Shown here piece after piece: positions 44,767 to 53,776 of a stretch of DNA of 64,000 bases. Location of the stretch: assembly GCA_947259095.1 (NCBI GenBank), contig CAMYLA010000004.1:162579-226578 (forward strand), in the 5' to 3' direction. Source of the DNA: an uncultured Acidimicrobiaceae bacterium. Lineage in GTDB: Bacteria; Actinomycetota; Acidimicrobiia; Acidimicrobiales; SZUA-35. The position numbers were made by a program, and so were the translations under genes. A model generated the notes under the pieces. The model searched no databases. It saw only the letters and a list, made by a program, of their open reading frames with translations, and was not told the origin of the DNA. Positions within the stretch are counted from its first letter, which is position 1; every line of letters begins with the position of its first letter.

Positions 44767-45072
44767 GTCCGTCCCGGCGACATCGTGCACGCCGTGTTCG
44801 AGCGTGCCGTCACAACGCATGTCGTGAATCACCCCGCCACCAGTGATCGCGACTCGGTCACCGGCCTGTTCGTTGCGAAACACCGCACCGATCATTCCGT
44901 GGTCGTCGACCAATTCACGAGCGACGCGCACGTCGGCGACCTGCCAAATGCCACGCAGATCGGGAGCGCCGTCGGGCAACGGGTCGGTGCAGCCCGCCAG
45001 AACTGGTGCCGGCCATTCCGTGTAGCCACCAGCAGGCGTGTACGCGACGGGTATGTCGTTAACGGAGGTCAT
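44767..45072 (-). pseudogene. N-terminal fragment of an unrecognised protein fused to the aldehyde dehydrogenase remnant
   Basis: Starting at ATG 45072 the frame reads [20 protein letters not shown], then [12 protein letters not shown] and [19 protein letters not shown], which looks like the front of a small beta-rich (lipocalin-like) protein. At HDVAGTDF it passes in frame into aldehyde dehydrogenase sequence near 44766. I do not know the family. The ATG is 10 bp from the end of the DinB-like remnant. Confidence 0.55.
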
Positions 45073-45082
45073 CGGGGGTCGC

Positions 45083-45230
45083 TCATGACGTCATTCCTTC
45101 CAGACCAACGAGGCCTCGACTGAGTTCGGTCTCGCCCATCTGGCGGAGACCGTGTTGGTAGAGCCAGCACTCGAAGCCGTCGAGCACGGTGATGCCCTGC
45201 GGGCCAGCGCACCTCGCGCTGGCGACGACG
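45083..45230 (-). pseudogene. C-terminal fragment of a second DinB-like protein
   Basis: The minus frame ending at TGA 45083-45085 reads GITVLDGFECWLYQHGLRQM then [17 protein letters not shown]. It is nearly the same as the tail of the island's DinB-like protein ([20 protein letters not shown]). The rest of the gene is missing; upstream lies the front of a dehalogenase in another frame. Confidence 0.8.
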
Positions 45231-45339
45231 TCGGATTGCCGTGGAGGAAGACAACCAAATCACCGGTCCCGACACCGTGAAACGCCATCTGCTTTCCGTT
45301 GACGGTTGTGTACTGCTTGCTCAGCGGTTCGATGCTCAT
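45226..45339 (-). pseudogene. N-terminal fragment of a haloalkane dehalogenase-like hydrolase
   Basis: ATG 45339 opens MSIEPLSKQYTTVNGKQM and VVFLHGNPTSS, the oxyanion-hole HGNPTSS motif of LinB/DhaA-type dehalogenases. It then breaks off after about 38 residues at a junction with the DinB remnant near 45228. The ATG overlaps the sulfatase/DJ-1 stop (ATGA), showing that the intact gene was once part of this operon. Confidence 0.75.
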
Positions 45340-47915
45340 GAAGCGCTGGGGTTCCGGTCGGCGTCGACGAGGAGTTGCATCATCTCGCGAGCGACCATCG
45401 GGCCGGCGTTCTGGTTCTGGCCGGTGACGAGGTTGCCGTCGACGACCCAGTGGTTGGCGAGCGGGTCGCGGAACTTCGTCTCGCTTTCGAAGAGTGCGCC
45501 GACACTTCGCAGCTCGCGCTCGGGGTGATGCGGCGTGGCGTCGATGCCAAGTTCCTTCACCTGCTTGTCGGTGACAGCTGAGATCTTGCGACCCTCCACG
45601 AGTGATGACCCGTTGGCGGCCTTTGCGTTGAGGAGCCCGAGCGGGCCGTGACACACGCCTCCCATCACGAGGCCGGCGGCGTTGGCTTCGGTCATTTTCT
45701 CGCCGAGTGCTTCCGAGAAGCCGAAGTCGAATGCAGCGCCCCATCCTCCTGCGAGGAACACGATGTCGTAGTCGGCCATGTCGAGGTCGCCGATCGCTTG
45801 GGAGTCGCTGACCTTCGCCTTGAAGTCGTCGTCGGCGAGGAAGCGATCGTCCTCCGTCGTTCGGATCACCGGCTTGAGCGACTGCGGGTCGACGGCGACC
45901 ATGCCCCCGGCCGGGCTGGCGATGTCGACGTCCATTCCTGCGTCGAGGAACGCGTAGTACGGGACGGTCATCTCGCTGGCGAAGACACCGGTCGGCTTGG
46001 CGATGTCGAGCCAGGCAACGTTGGTGGCGACGACGAGTGCGCGGGTGCCTGCGAGGTCGAACGTCGTGGCGTCAGGGTCGTCGGGATGCATGCCGACACG
46101 CTGGAGGACCTTGCGCAGCAGCCGGACGGGGGGTGGGGGTTGTTTCATCGGTGCTCCTGCGGTGGGTGTGCGCGGCGCGTACGGCCACGGTTCGTTGCGT
46201 TCGGGAACGGCTCGGGCGCGCTCCTCCTTCAATGCGTGTCGCATCGCTGCGAACGCGTTGGCGGCACCCGGATCGTCGGCGATGTCGTGCCAGCGGTTGT
46301 CCGCTTCGATCGGATCGGCCTCGAGGTTGTACAGCTCCCACTGGTCAGGCAGTGGTTCGGTGCGGTACGTATCCGGAGCGGGGCCCCCGCTGGCTGCGAG
46401 GTGGCGGACGCCGGGCTCGGTCCAAGTCGCGGGGTCGTCGAACACACGGACGATCTTCCAGAGCGTGCCATCGACGCGGTGGACGAGCCCTTCGAAGTTC
46501 GCTCCGACGTGGGCGGGCGTGTTGATCCGAAGCGGGAGCGGCGGCTTGACCGTACGACCAAGCCGGCGGGCGATGCCCGACGCGCCGCTGTCGCCTTCGA
46601 GCATGTTGTCGTTCGTCATCATGTAGACGGGCCGGTCGCGGTCGGCACTCGACGGGTCGACCGCCACCGGCATCAGGTTGCGTCCGGGAAGCGGGTGGAC
46701 TTCGCTGAACGAGTTGCTCAGCACCTCCGCGGCAATCGCCTCGTCGATACCGGCCGCCGCAAGCAGCGTCGGGAGGATGTCGACATGCGAAGTCGGCGCG
46801 TCGGTCACCGCCTGGCCGGCGGTCGCTCCGGTGCCCACCCGTGCGATCGAGAACGGTACGCGGGTTGCTTCGTCGTACAGGTTGAACCACTTCTGGTGCA
46901 GGCCACCGTGCGCGCCGAGCAGGTCGCCGTGGTCGGAGGTGCGCACGATGACGGCGTCGGTGCCCTGATCGGTGATCGCTGTACGGACCCGGTCGATCGG
47001 TGCGTCGATTTCTGCGTGGAGCCGGTGGTACAGGTCGCGGTACTGCTGCGCCTTCTTGTCGTATGCGCCGAGCACGGCACGCACCGGACCGTAGCCAGAC
47101 GGGTAGGTGTCGCGGTACGCGATCTGGGCAGCAGGTTTGGTGGCGAGGTCTTCGTGCTGCGTCGGTGCTTCGGGCACGTGTGGAGGATCCAGCGGCGACG
47201 GCTCGATCGGATTGCCGCGCCGGGCCCAAGCGGGAAACAGCACGATGTCGTGCGGGTTCACGAAGCTCGCCACGAGCAGGAACGGTCGCAGCGCGTCCGC
47301 GTCGCCCTCGCCGCGACGTGTGTACCGGTCGTCGAGCCAGGCGACGACGCGGTCGGCGATCAGCGGATCGCGGCGGACCCCGGCGTCGCGCAGCTGTCCG
47401 CCGTGCGGTTCGGGACCGATCCAGCCCGAGAATCCGTACGGGTCGAGTGCGTCGGCGCGTCTGTACTGTTGGACGCCGTCAGCGAGCACGTTGCCGTCGT
47501 CGTCGTTCGTGTCGATCCGGTTGCCGTCGTCGTCGTGGAGATCCGCATGCGAGAGGTGCCACTTGCCGTCGTAGTGGGTGTCGTAGCCGGCGGTGCGGAA
47601 CCAGTGGCCGAGCGTTGGTACCTCGCCCTGACGAAGCCAGCGCATGCGCGAGTCATCGGCCATCTTGCCGAGGCCGTCGGTCTGGGTGACGCCGTGGACC
47701 TCGGGATACTGACCGGTGAAGATCGTCGGGCGGCTCGGCACGCACGCGAGCGAACCGGTGTAGTGACGACGGAAAGCGACAGCGTTGTCGACGAACCACT
47801 GCGCGCCCGGGAGCGCGTGCCGACGCCACGCTGCGACATCATCGGCCTCGTAGGGCGGTGCAGCGCGTTCTTCATCGGACATGATGATGATCACGTCGGG
47901 ACGTTGCTCGCTCAC
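45336..47915 (-). CDS. Sulfatase fused to a DJ-1/PfpI-family domain
   Basis: An 859-aa protein. Residues 1-580 are a type I sulfatase: DVIIIMSDEER metal site, the formylglycine signature CVPSR at Cys58 (SLACVPSRPTIFTGQY), TSDHGDLLGAHG and HQKWFNLYDEATRVPF. Residues 600-859 are a DJ-1/PfpI class I amidotransferase-like domain with nucleophile Cys in GGVCHGPLGLLNA. An ATG at 46148 with its own ribosome site (gcaggagcaccg) starts the second part, so the two were probably separate genes joined by loss of the sulfatase stop, or the DJ-1 part is also made alone. GTG 47915 overlaps the SRPBCC stop. Confidence 0.85.
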   Translation of the reverse strand: MSEQRPDVIIIMSDEERAAPPYEADDVAAWRRHALPGAQWFVDNAVAFRRHYTGSLACVPSRPTIFTGQYPEVHGVTQTDGLGKMADDSRMRWLRQGEVPTLGHWFRTAGYDTHYDGKWHLSHADLHDDDGNRIDTNDDDGNVLADGVQQYRRADALDPYGFSGWIGPEPHGGQLRDAGVRRDPLIADRVVAWLDDRYTRRGEGDADALRPFLLVASFVNPHDIVLFPAWARRGNPIEPSPLDPPHVPEAPTQHEDLATKPAAQIAYRDTYPSGYGPVRAVLGAYDKKAQQYRDLYHRLHAEIDAPIDRVRTAITDQGTDAVIVRTSDHGDLLGAHGGLHQKWFNLYDEATRVPFSIARVGTGATAGQAVTDAPTSHVDILPTLLAAAGIDEAIAAEVLSNSFSEVHPLPGRNLMPVAVDPSSADRDRPVYMMTNDNMLEGDSGASGIARRLGRTVKPPLPLRINTPAHVGANFEGLVHRVDGTLWKIVRVFDDPATWTEPGVRHLAASGGPAPDTYRTEPLPDQWELYNLEADPIEADNRWHDIADDPGAANAFAAMRHALKEERARAVPERNEPWPYAPRTPTAGAPMKQPPPPVRLLRKVLQRVGMHPDDPDATTFDLAGTRALVVATNVAWLDIAKPTGVFASEMTVPYYAFLDAGMDVDIASPAGGMVAVDPQSLKPVIRTTEDDRFLADDDFKAKVSDSQAIGDLDMADYDIVFLAGGWGAAFDFGFSEALGEKMTEANAAGLVMGGVCHGPLGLLNAKAANGSSLVEGRKISAVTDKQVKELGIDATPHHPERELRSVGALFESETKFRDPLANHWVVDGNLVTGQNQNAGPMVAREMMQLLVDADRNPSAS

Positions 47916-48409
47916 GCGGTGCCTCCGGTCGTTTGGGCGGGCGCCACGACGGTGGCCCCGGGGGTGCCGACGTGTCGGGTAAGTCCGTCGAGCATCTGTT
48001 CCGACGCCGAAGCGAATCGCTTGCCGACGGCCTTGGCGATGAGTTGCTGAGGCGGGCGGGGCCCGGGATCGATCTCTGTGGTGAGGGACACAGTGGTGAG
48101 CGAGACCGTGGCCTGGTCGCCGTCGGCGACGAGCCGCCACGTGTTCGTCACCGACTTGATGACCGGTGGGAGGCCGATGATCCGGTACGACAACGTCGAG
48201 CCGGGCTCCCATGCTTCGACCGTCTCGACGATGGTCGCCCGGTCGGTCTGGATCCGTCGTGTCATTCCGACGCCCTCGGTCTGATCGGACAGCAAGCACG
48301 AGTGGTCGACGTTGGCCGCCCACCGGCTGATGTCGCCGAACTCGGCGAGCACCGCCCACACGTCGCCGGGCGATGCCGGAATCACGGCCGTTCTCTCGAC
48401 GACTGCCAT
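47912..48409 (-). CDS. SRPBCC (polyketide cyclase/START-like) protein
   Basis: A 165-aa protein with a START/Bet v 1-like beginning (ERTAVIPASPGDVWAVLAEFGDISRWAANVDH) and the long C-terminal helix (RPPQQLIAKAVGKRFASASEQMLDGL). Such proteins hold hydrophobic ligands. It is coupled by overlap to both neighbours in the sulfatase operon. Confidence 0.85.
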   Translation of the reverse strand: MAVVERTAVIPASPGDVWAVLAEFGDISRWAANVDHSCLLSDQTEGVGMTRRIQTDRATIVETVEAWEPGSTLSYRIIGLPPVIKSVTNTWRLVADGDQATVSLTTVSLTTEIDPGPRPPQQLIAKAVGKRFASASEQMLDGLTRHVGTPGATVVAPAQTTGGTA

Positions 48410-49242
48410 CAGTCCGCCGTCGATGCTTCGAGGTCGTTGACCTGGGCACGGACGATCATCGTGTAGGTGTCGGCGATGGCGACCTCGCGATGATCCTTCT
48501 GCGCCTCGAGGCGTGACGGGTCGGTGACCACGGCCATGAACGCCGCCTTGCTCGGGAACTCGTTGAAGCGAACCTGATGCCAGGCTCGGCCGTCACCGAT
48601 GATCGTACCTTCCACCGCGAACCAGCCGTTGATGCGCACGCCGTGCCCGAGCGCCACCTTGGCGGCCTCGCTCTGGTACTGCTCCATGTGGGTCGGGGTG
48701 ACGTGTGCAGCTTCGGCATCCTGGAAGCGCAACACGTGGACGACCACCACGGGTCCGTCGTCGTCGGTCGGCGGGTGCGCCACGTCGGCCCAGTCGACCG
48801 GAGCGAATCCGTCGGGCGCAGTCGGTTGCTGCATCGGTTGGGTGCCCATGACGATCGTCGACTCCATGCCGGCGTCCTTGTGCTGATGCGACTCCTGGAA
48901 CGTCGGCATCGCCTGCATGTCGATGAATGACTTGCGTGTCGGGTACTTCACGACCCCGATGCGATCCCACACCGGCGCGTCGCCGAGCAGTTGCTGGTCG
49001 ACGTCGCCGAAGAACACCGGCTGGGCGCCGACGGCGGCGAGCGAGTCGAGCGGTGAGTACAGGTCGTCGGCTTCCTGGCCACTGACGGTCGAGTCGCGCC
49101 CGTCGGAGTAGTCGGCCACGTCGCGGTACTTCATCAGATTGACCATCCACACCGGACCGTCGTCGCCGGGGGCGGTGGTCGCGAGCTTCGTCGCGTAGTC
49201 CGTGTCGACCGTGCCGTAGCGAGGAGAGGTCGGTTCGCTCAC
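48409..49242 (-). CDS. Duplicated DUF1330 / ABM-like protein
   Basis: A 277-aa protein with two ferredoxin-like ABM-type halves. The first has GPVWMVNLMKYRDVADYSDG and WDRIGVVKYPTRKSFIDMQ; the second has GPVVVVHVLRFQDAEAAHVT and WHQVRFNEFPSKAAFMAV. The first half closely parallels the single-domain protein at 50166-50597. Function unknown; members of this fold are small monooxygenases or ligand binders. It starts one base after the dehalogenase stop. Confidence 0.72.
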   Translation of the reverse strand: MSEPTSPRYGTVDTDYATKLATTAPGDDGPVWMVNLMKYRDVADYSDGRDSTVSGQEADDLYSPLDSLAAVGAQPVFFGDVDQQLLGDAPVWDRIGVVKYPTRKSFIDMQAMPTFQESHQHKDAGMESTIVMGTQPMQQPTAPDGFAPVDWADVAHPPTDDDGPVVVVHVLRFQDAEAAHVTPTHMEQYQSEAAKVALGHGVRINGWFAVEGTIIGDGRAWHQVRFNEFPSKAAFMAVVTDPSRLEAQKDHREVAIADTYTMIVRAQVNDLEASTAD

Positions 49243-49243
49243 C

Positions 49244-50152
49244 TCAGCCTCTTTCGATCGCGTCGAGGATGATCTGCGCCAGTTGCGGCGCCGCGTCCTC
49301 CTGGAAGAAGTGGTGCGCGTTCTCGACCGTGGTGTGCGGCTGGCCCTCGGCGCCCGGCACCAGTTTCAGGAACGGCTTGTCGCCGCCCGCAGTGACTGGG
49401 TCGCTGTCGCTGAAGCAGCAGATGAGCGGCTTGTCCCACTGCTTGAACACTTCCCAGGCGGCGAGGTTGGCGGGCACGGCCGGGTCGTCGGGCGACGTGG
49501 GGACGAGCGACGGGAAGATCCGTGCGCCTTCCTTGTACGTGTCGTCAGGGAACGGCGCGTTGTACGCAGCGACCTCCCCGTCGGACAGGTCGGTGATCGT
49601 GGCAGAGTTCAACAGGAACCCGATGTCGAAGACCTCGGTGGTCTGGCTGAACTTCTGCCACGCCATGAACGCCTCGCTCGGAGCTCCCTCGCCGGTCGGC
49701 AGACCGGTGTTGCCGATCACGACGCGAGCGAAGCGGTCGGGGTTGTTGGCAACGAGTCGCAGGCCGACGAGGCCACCCCAGTCCTGACCGAAGAAGGTCG
49801 CTCCCTGGAGGTCGAGGTGGTCGATGATCGCCGCTTGCATCCACGCCACGTGCCGTGCGTAGGTGTAGTCGGACTTCTCGGTCGGTTTGTCGCTCTTGCC
49901 GAATCCGACGAGGTCGGGCGCGATCACCCGTGCGCCGCCGGCGACGAGCAGCGGGATCATCTTGCGGTACAGGTAGCTCCAGGACGGCTCGCCGTGCATC
50001 GCGAGCACGACCGGTCCGTCGGCCGGACCTTCGTCGAGGTAGTGGACGCGAAGCGTGCCCTCGTCCTGGTCGGAGATGTCGACGTAGTTCGGTGCGAACG
50101 GGTAGTCGGGGAGATTGGCGAACCGTTCGTCGGGCGTGCGGAGTGACTTCAT
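49244..50152 (-). CDS. Haloalkane dehalogenase (HLD-I, DhlA/DhmA-like)
   Basis: A 302-aa alpha/beta hydrolase with the dehalogenase set: oxyanion motif HGEPSWSYLYRKM (residues 53-65), nucleophile Asp124 with halide-binding Trp125 in GQDWGG (the DhlA numbering), an acid in SDSDPVTAGGD and the catalytic His near 280 (AHHFFQED). It would hydrolyse a C-halogen bond to alcohol plus halide. Homologous epoxide hydrolases share the fold but usually lack the Trp after Asp, so dehalogenase is favoured. ATG 50152. Confidence 0.85.
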   Translation of the reverse strand: MKSLRTPDERFANLPDYPFAPNYVDISDQDEGTLRVHYLDEGPADGPVVLAMHGEPSWSYLYRKMIPLLVAGGARVIAPDLVGFGKSDKPTEKSDYTYARHVAWMQAAIIDHLDLQGATFFGQDWGGLVGLRLVANNPDRFARVVIGNTGLPTGEGAPSEAFMAWQKFSQTTEVFDIGFLLNSATITDLSDGEVAAYNAPFPDDTYKEGARIFPSLVPTSPDDPAVPANLAAWEVFKQWDKPLICCFSDSDPVTAGGDKPFLKLVPGAEGQPHTTVENAHHFFQEDAAPQLAQIILDAIERG

Positions 50153-50165
50153 GTGATGGTCCTGT

Positions 50166-50597
50166 TCACTTGGGGACGAAGAGTCCGGTGGTTTCGATGT
50201 TGAGCTGTCCGGCGAGGCCGGCGGTGCGGTGGACGGAGATCTCCGCGTACGCGTCGGAGGTCGACATGGCGACCAAGGCGGCACGGTTCGGGTATTCGAC
50301 GACGGCCACCTGATCCCACATGTCGTCGGCCTGGCCGAGCATGAGCCAACTGACGGCACCGGAGAAGACGAGGCGCCCTCCGTGATCGACGACGAGCGGC
50401 ACGACACCAGCGCCATAGATGGCATACGCCTCGGCGCCGGTGAGGTCGGTGTCACGACCGTCTTCGTACTCGGCGACGTCCTTGAACTTCAGGAGGTTGA
50501 CCATGTAGATCGGCCCGTCGGGTCCCGGTGCCATCAATTCGCCGAGCTGTGCCTGGTCGGTCGGTGTGACTTCGTTGACGATGTTCATCTCGTGCAT
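50166..50597 (-). CDS. DUF1330-family protein
   Basis: A 143-aa ABM-fold protein: GPIYMVNLLKFKDVAEYEDG, LVVDHGGRLVFSG and WDQVAVVEYPNRAALVAM are typical of DUF1330. Function unknown. It lies 13 bp before the dehalogenase and 24 bp after the MBL hydrolase, all in one transcription direction. Confidence 0.8.
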   Translation of the reverse strand: MHEMNIVNEVTPTDQAQLGELMAPGPDGPIYMVNLLKFKDVAEYEDGRDTDLTGAEAYAIYGAGVVPLVVDHGGRLVFSGAVSWLMLGQADDMWDQVAVVEYPNRAALVAMSTSDAYAEISVHRTAGLAGQLNIETTGLFVPK

Positions 50598-50621
50598 GTG
50601 GATGCTCCTCGTGGTGGCTGG

Positions 50622-51497
50622 CTAGTTGGATGTGATCTCGACGCGGTGGAGGTCGTCGCCGAGTTCGATGGAGCCGTCGAAGTGAGCGGCGCCGAGTTCT
50701 CGCCAGTCGTCGTACGTCCCGCCCATCGGCGGAGCCGGGACATAGTGCGTGTAGATCAGAGTGTGGATGCCGGCCTTCGCCGCGGTCTGCGCTGCTTCCT
50801 CCGGCGACGAGTGGTAGTCGAGCGTGTCCTGCATCCGCTGCATCGGGATGTTGGCGATGATGTCCTTGCGGATCACCGTGTGCACGAGCGCATCGGCGCC
50901 CTCGCACAGTGTGTCGAGACCCGCACACGGGATGGTGTCGCCAGCCGCTACGACCGATACGCCCTCGAAATCGAAGCGGAAGCCGACGCTGGGTTCGACC
51001 GGCTTGTGATCGGTCTGACCACAGGTGATCGCCACCTTGCCACCCTGCCCACCGGGCAGTTCGACGACGCCTTCGGTCACTTCGATCACCTGCACCGGCG
51101 GTCGGTCGTCGAGATCCTGGTGATGGGCGATTCGGTACTCGATGTCGGGGTCGAGCGATGCGAGGATGTGGTCGACGACCTGCTGGGTGCCCACGGGTCC
51201 GACGATCGTGAGCGGCGTCTCGGTGAACGTCATCACCCAGCGCGTGGTGATGACGTCGTTGAGGTCAGTGATGTGATCGCTGTGCAGGTGCGTGATGAGC
51301 ACGGCGGTGAGGTTCTGGGCGCCGAGGCCGCTCGCAGCCAGGCGCATCAGCACGCCGCGGCCCGCGTCGACCAGATAGTGCTCGGCGTCGGGACCCGTAG
51401 CTGATTCTGGCCCGGCGGATATCAGCGTGGCGGGACCGGCGCGGTCCGGGGCCGGCATCGGTGACCCGGTGCCCAGCAAGGTGACGGCGAGTGTCAT
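50622..51497 (-). CDS. MBL-fold metallo-hydrolase, paralogue of the island enzyme
   Basis: A 291-aa protein starting [15 protein letters not shown], with zinc motif [25 protein letters not shown] and THYVP. It is very similar along its full length to the protein at 28949-29803, differing by short insertions near residues 30 and 135. ATG 51497 overlaps the arylsulfatase stop (ATGA). Its presence in both operons suggests the two pathways share a hydrolysis step or an ancestor. Confidence 0.85.
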   Translation of the reverse strand: MTLAVTLLGTGSPMPAPDRAGPATLISAGPESATGPDAEHYLVDAGRGVLMRLAASGLGAQNLTAVLITHLHSDHITDLNDVITTRWVMTFTETPLTIVGPVGTQQVVDHILASLDPDIEYRIAHHQDLDDRPPVQVIEVTEGVVELPGGQGGKVAITCGQTDHKPVEPSVGFRFDFEGVSVVAAGDTIPCAGLDTLCEGADALVHTVIRKDIIANIPMQRMQDTLDYHSSPEEAAQTAAKAGIHTLIYTHYVPAPPMGGTYDDWRELGAAHFDGSIELGDDLHRVEITSN

Positions 51498-53776
51498 TGG
51501 CGGCTCAATTCTGCTGCGGCTTCGGCATCGCGTGCTTCGGCGTCTTGACGGCTGAGAAGTTGGATCTCGACCTCATGCAGAGTCCCTTCGAACGGGAACG
51601 GCGCGGCGTATCGGTTCGACACGGCAGAACCGTGGTCATAGGCGACGCTCGGTCCGACCGACGAGATCATCCGCATGAACATCGGGAGGTCGACCTGACC
51701 GGCGGGCTCGCCGTTGACGGCGATCGACAGATGGCCGGCCCTGCCGTCACGGCGGCGAAGCGAGACGACGAGCGTGGCGTCACCGCTAGGGATGGCGACG
51801 TCGGACTCGAGGATCGTGTGGTCGTCGAAGGCGTTGTAGTCGACGACGACGCGGTTGTTCTGGACGAAGATCGAGATGCCCGAGTTCTCGGTCCCCGTCG
51901 CGTAGATGACGCCGCCGTCGCCCCCCGAGCGGGTCACCCGCGCGGTCAGGTCGAACGACTTGCCGGCGATCGCTGCCGACGCCTGGCCGGGCATCGGCGA
52001 CATCGGCGGCCGGTACACGTACCGCATGTCTGCCGGGTGCGGCGAGTAGTCTCGGAACCGTGCACCGAACAGTTCGAACATGCGGTCGTCGAGCGGGAGT
52101 ACGCCGTGACGCTCCGCTTCGCTCCACCACAGGTCGACGAGTTCGGCGAGCTTGTCGGGTTGGGCTTCGGCGAGGTCGTCGCACTCCGACCAGTCGTCGG
52201 ACAGCCGGTAGAGCTCCCAGGGTTCGGTGTCGTAGTCGGCATCCTTGGTGTGTTTGCACACGGCCTTCCAGGCAACGCTGTCGTCGTCGATCTGGACGAG
52301 CGCTCGACTGCCACCCATCTCGAAGTACTGCAACCGGTTGGTGGCCGGAGCGGCCGCGTCGGCGAGTGTCGATACGAACGAATGCCCGGTAACCGGCAGT
52401 TGGTCGATGCCCCGGTACGTGTCGGGTGGAGTGATGCCGACCATCTCGTAGATCGTGGGAACGATGTCGGACACGTTGACGAACTGATCGCGCAGACCGG
52501 TCTGCTCGGCGGAGACACGTCCGGGCGCGTGCATGATCATCGGGACGTGGACGCCGCCCTCGTGGGTGTTCTGCTTGTACCACTTGAACGGCGAGTTGCC
52601 GCACTGCGCCCAACCCCACGGGTAGTTGGTGTGGCTGTGGGGGCCGCCGATGTCGTCGAGTTGGTCGATCATGGCGTCGCCGTCGTCGAAGACACCGTTG
52701 AAGAACTTCATCTCGTGCATGACACCGAACGGGCCACCCTCCTGAGACGCCCCGTTGTCGGCGAGGACCACGAAGATCGTGTTGTCCATCTCGCCGAGAT
52801 GTTCGAGCCCGGCAACCAGGCGACCGATCTGGTCGTCGGTGTGATCGAGGAAGCCCGCGAACGCCTCCTGCAGGCGTGCAGCGACCTTCTGCTGGTTCTC
52901 GGGCAGCGAGTCCCAGGGCTCCACCCCCGGGTTGAGCGGCGCGAGTTGCGTGCCCTCCGGGATCACGCCGAGTTCGAGTTGGCGCTCGTACCAGCGCTGG
53001 CGCACGAGGTCCCAGCCCTCGTCGTACCTGCCGCGGTACTTGTCGAGGTACCCCTGAGGTGCCTGGTGCGGTGCGTGGGTCGCACCGAACGGCACGTAGG
53101 CGAAGAACGGCCGGTCCGGGCGAACACCCTTGCTGTCGCTGACCATCGACAGCAACTGGTCGATCATGTCCTCACTGACGTGATATCCGTCGGTTCCGCC
53201 CGCGCTGGTGGGCGGTTCGATCGGGTGGTTGTCGGCAACGAGGTCAGGGTGGAACTGGTCGGTCTCGCCTTCGAGGAAGCCGTAGAAGCGATCGAACCCA
53301 CGGGCGAGCGGCCACTGGTCGAACGGCCCGGCCGCCGAGCACTGCTCCATCGGCGCGAGGTGCCACTTGCCGACGCAGAACGTCGCGTAGCCCTCCGACT
53401 TCAGCACCTCGGCGACGGTCGCCGCGTGGTTACTGATGTGGCCGAGCTGGTGCGGGAAGCCGGTGCGGAAGTTCGACACGGCCCGCATGCCGACCGCGTG
53501 CTGCGACCGGCCGGTGAGCAACGAGGCCCGCGTCGGCGAGCACAGCGGCGTGACGTGGAAGTTCGTGAACTGCAGACCGTCAGCCGCCAGTGCGTCGATG
53601 TTCGGCGTGTCGATGTCGGAGCCGTAACAACCGAACTGCGCGAATCCGGTGTCGTCGAGCAACACGACGACGACGTTGGGCGCGTCGGTCCCGGGATGCG
53701 GTGGCTCGTCGAACCACGCCTCCGAGTCGGCGATCGTACGTCCGATCGTTCCTTCGAAACGAGATGGTCTGCTCAT
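51494..53776 (-). CDS. Arylsulfatase with C-terminal beta-sandwich domain
   Basis: A 760-aa type I sulfatase: metal-binding Asp pair in VVVVLLDDTGFAQFGC, formylglycine signature CSPTR at Cys79, YATFCVGKWHLAP, FVVLADNGASQEGG and SPFKWYKQNTHEGG. The last 170 residues form a lectin-like beta domain. No signal peptide is evident, so it is probably cytoplasmic. It hydrolyses a sulfate ester. ATG 53776 overlaps the TetR gene stop (ATGA). Confidence 0.9.
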   Translation of the reverse strand: MSRPSRFEGTIGRTIADSEAWFDEPPHPGTDAPNVVVVLLDDTGFAQFGCYGSDIDTPNIDALAADGLQFTNFHVTPLCSPTRASLLTGRSQHAVGMRAVSNFRTGFPHQLGHISNHAATVAEVLKSEGYATFCVGKWHLAPMEQCSAAGPFDQWPLARGFDRFYGFLEGETDQFHPDLVADNHPIEPPTSAGGTDGYHVSEDMIDQLLSMVSDSKGVRPDRPFFAYVPFGATHAPHQAPQGYLDKYRGRYDEGWDLVRQRWYERQLELGVIPEGTQLAPLNPGVEPWDSLPENQQKVAARLQEAFAGFLDHTDDQIGRLVAGLEHLGEMDNTIFVVLADNGASQEGGPFGVMHEMKFFNGVFDDGDAMIDQLDDIGGPHSHTNYPWGWAQCGNSPFKWYKQNTHEGGVHVPMIMHAPGRVSAEQTGLRDQFVNVSDIVPTIYEMVGITPPDTYRGIDQLPVTGHSFVSTLADAAAPATNRLQYFEMGGSRALVQIDDDSVAWKAVCKHTKDADYDTEPWELYRLSDDWSECDDLAEAQPDKLAELVDLWWSEAERHGVLPLDDRMFELFGARFRDYSPHPADMRYVYRPPMSPMPGQASAAIAGKSFDLTARVTRSGGDGGVIYATGTENSGISIFVQNNRVVVDYNAFDDHTILESDVAIPSGDATLVVSLRRRDGRAGHLSIAVNGEPAGQVDLPMFMRMISSVGPSVAYDHGSAVSNRYAAPFPFEGTLHEVEIQLLSRQDAEARDAEAAAELSRQ

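Noticed and set aside
47916..48449. Extension of the sulfatase/DJ-1 frame upstream to 48449
   Set aside because: The extra 178 residues are an Arg-rich shadow of the SRPBCC gene; the GTG at 47915 starts directly before the sulfatase fold and overlaps the previous stop.
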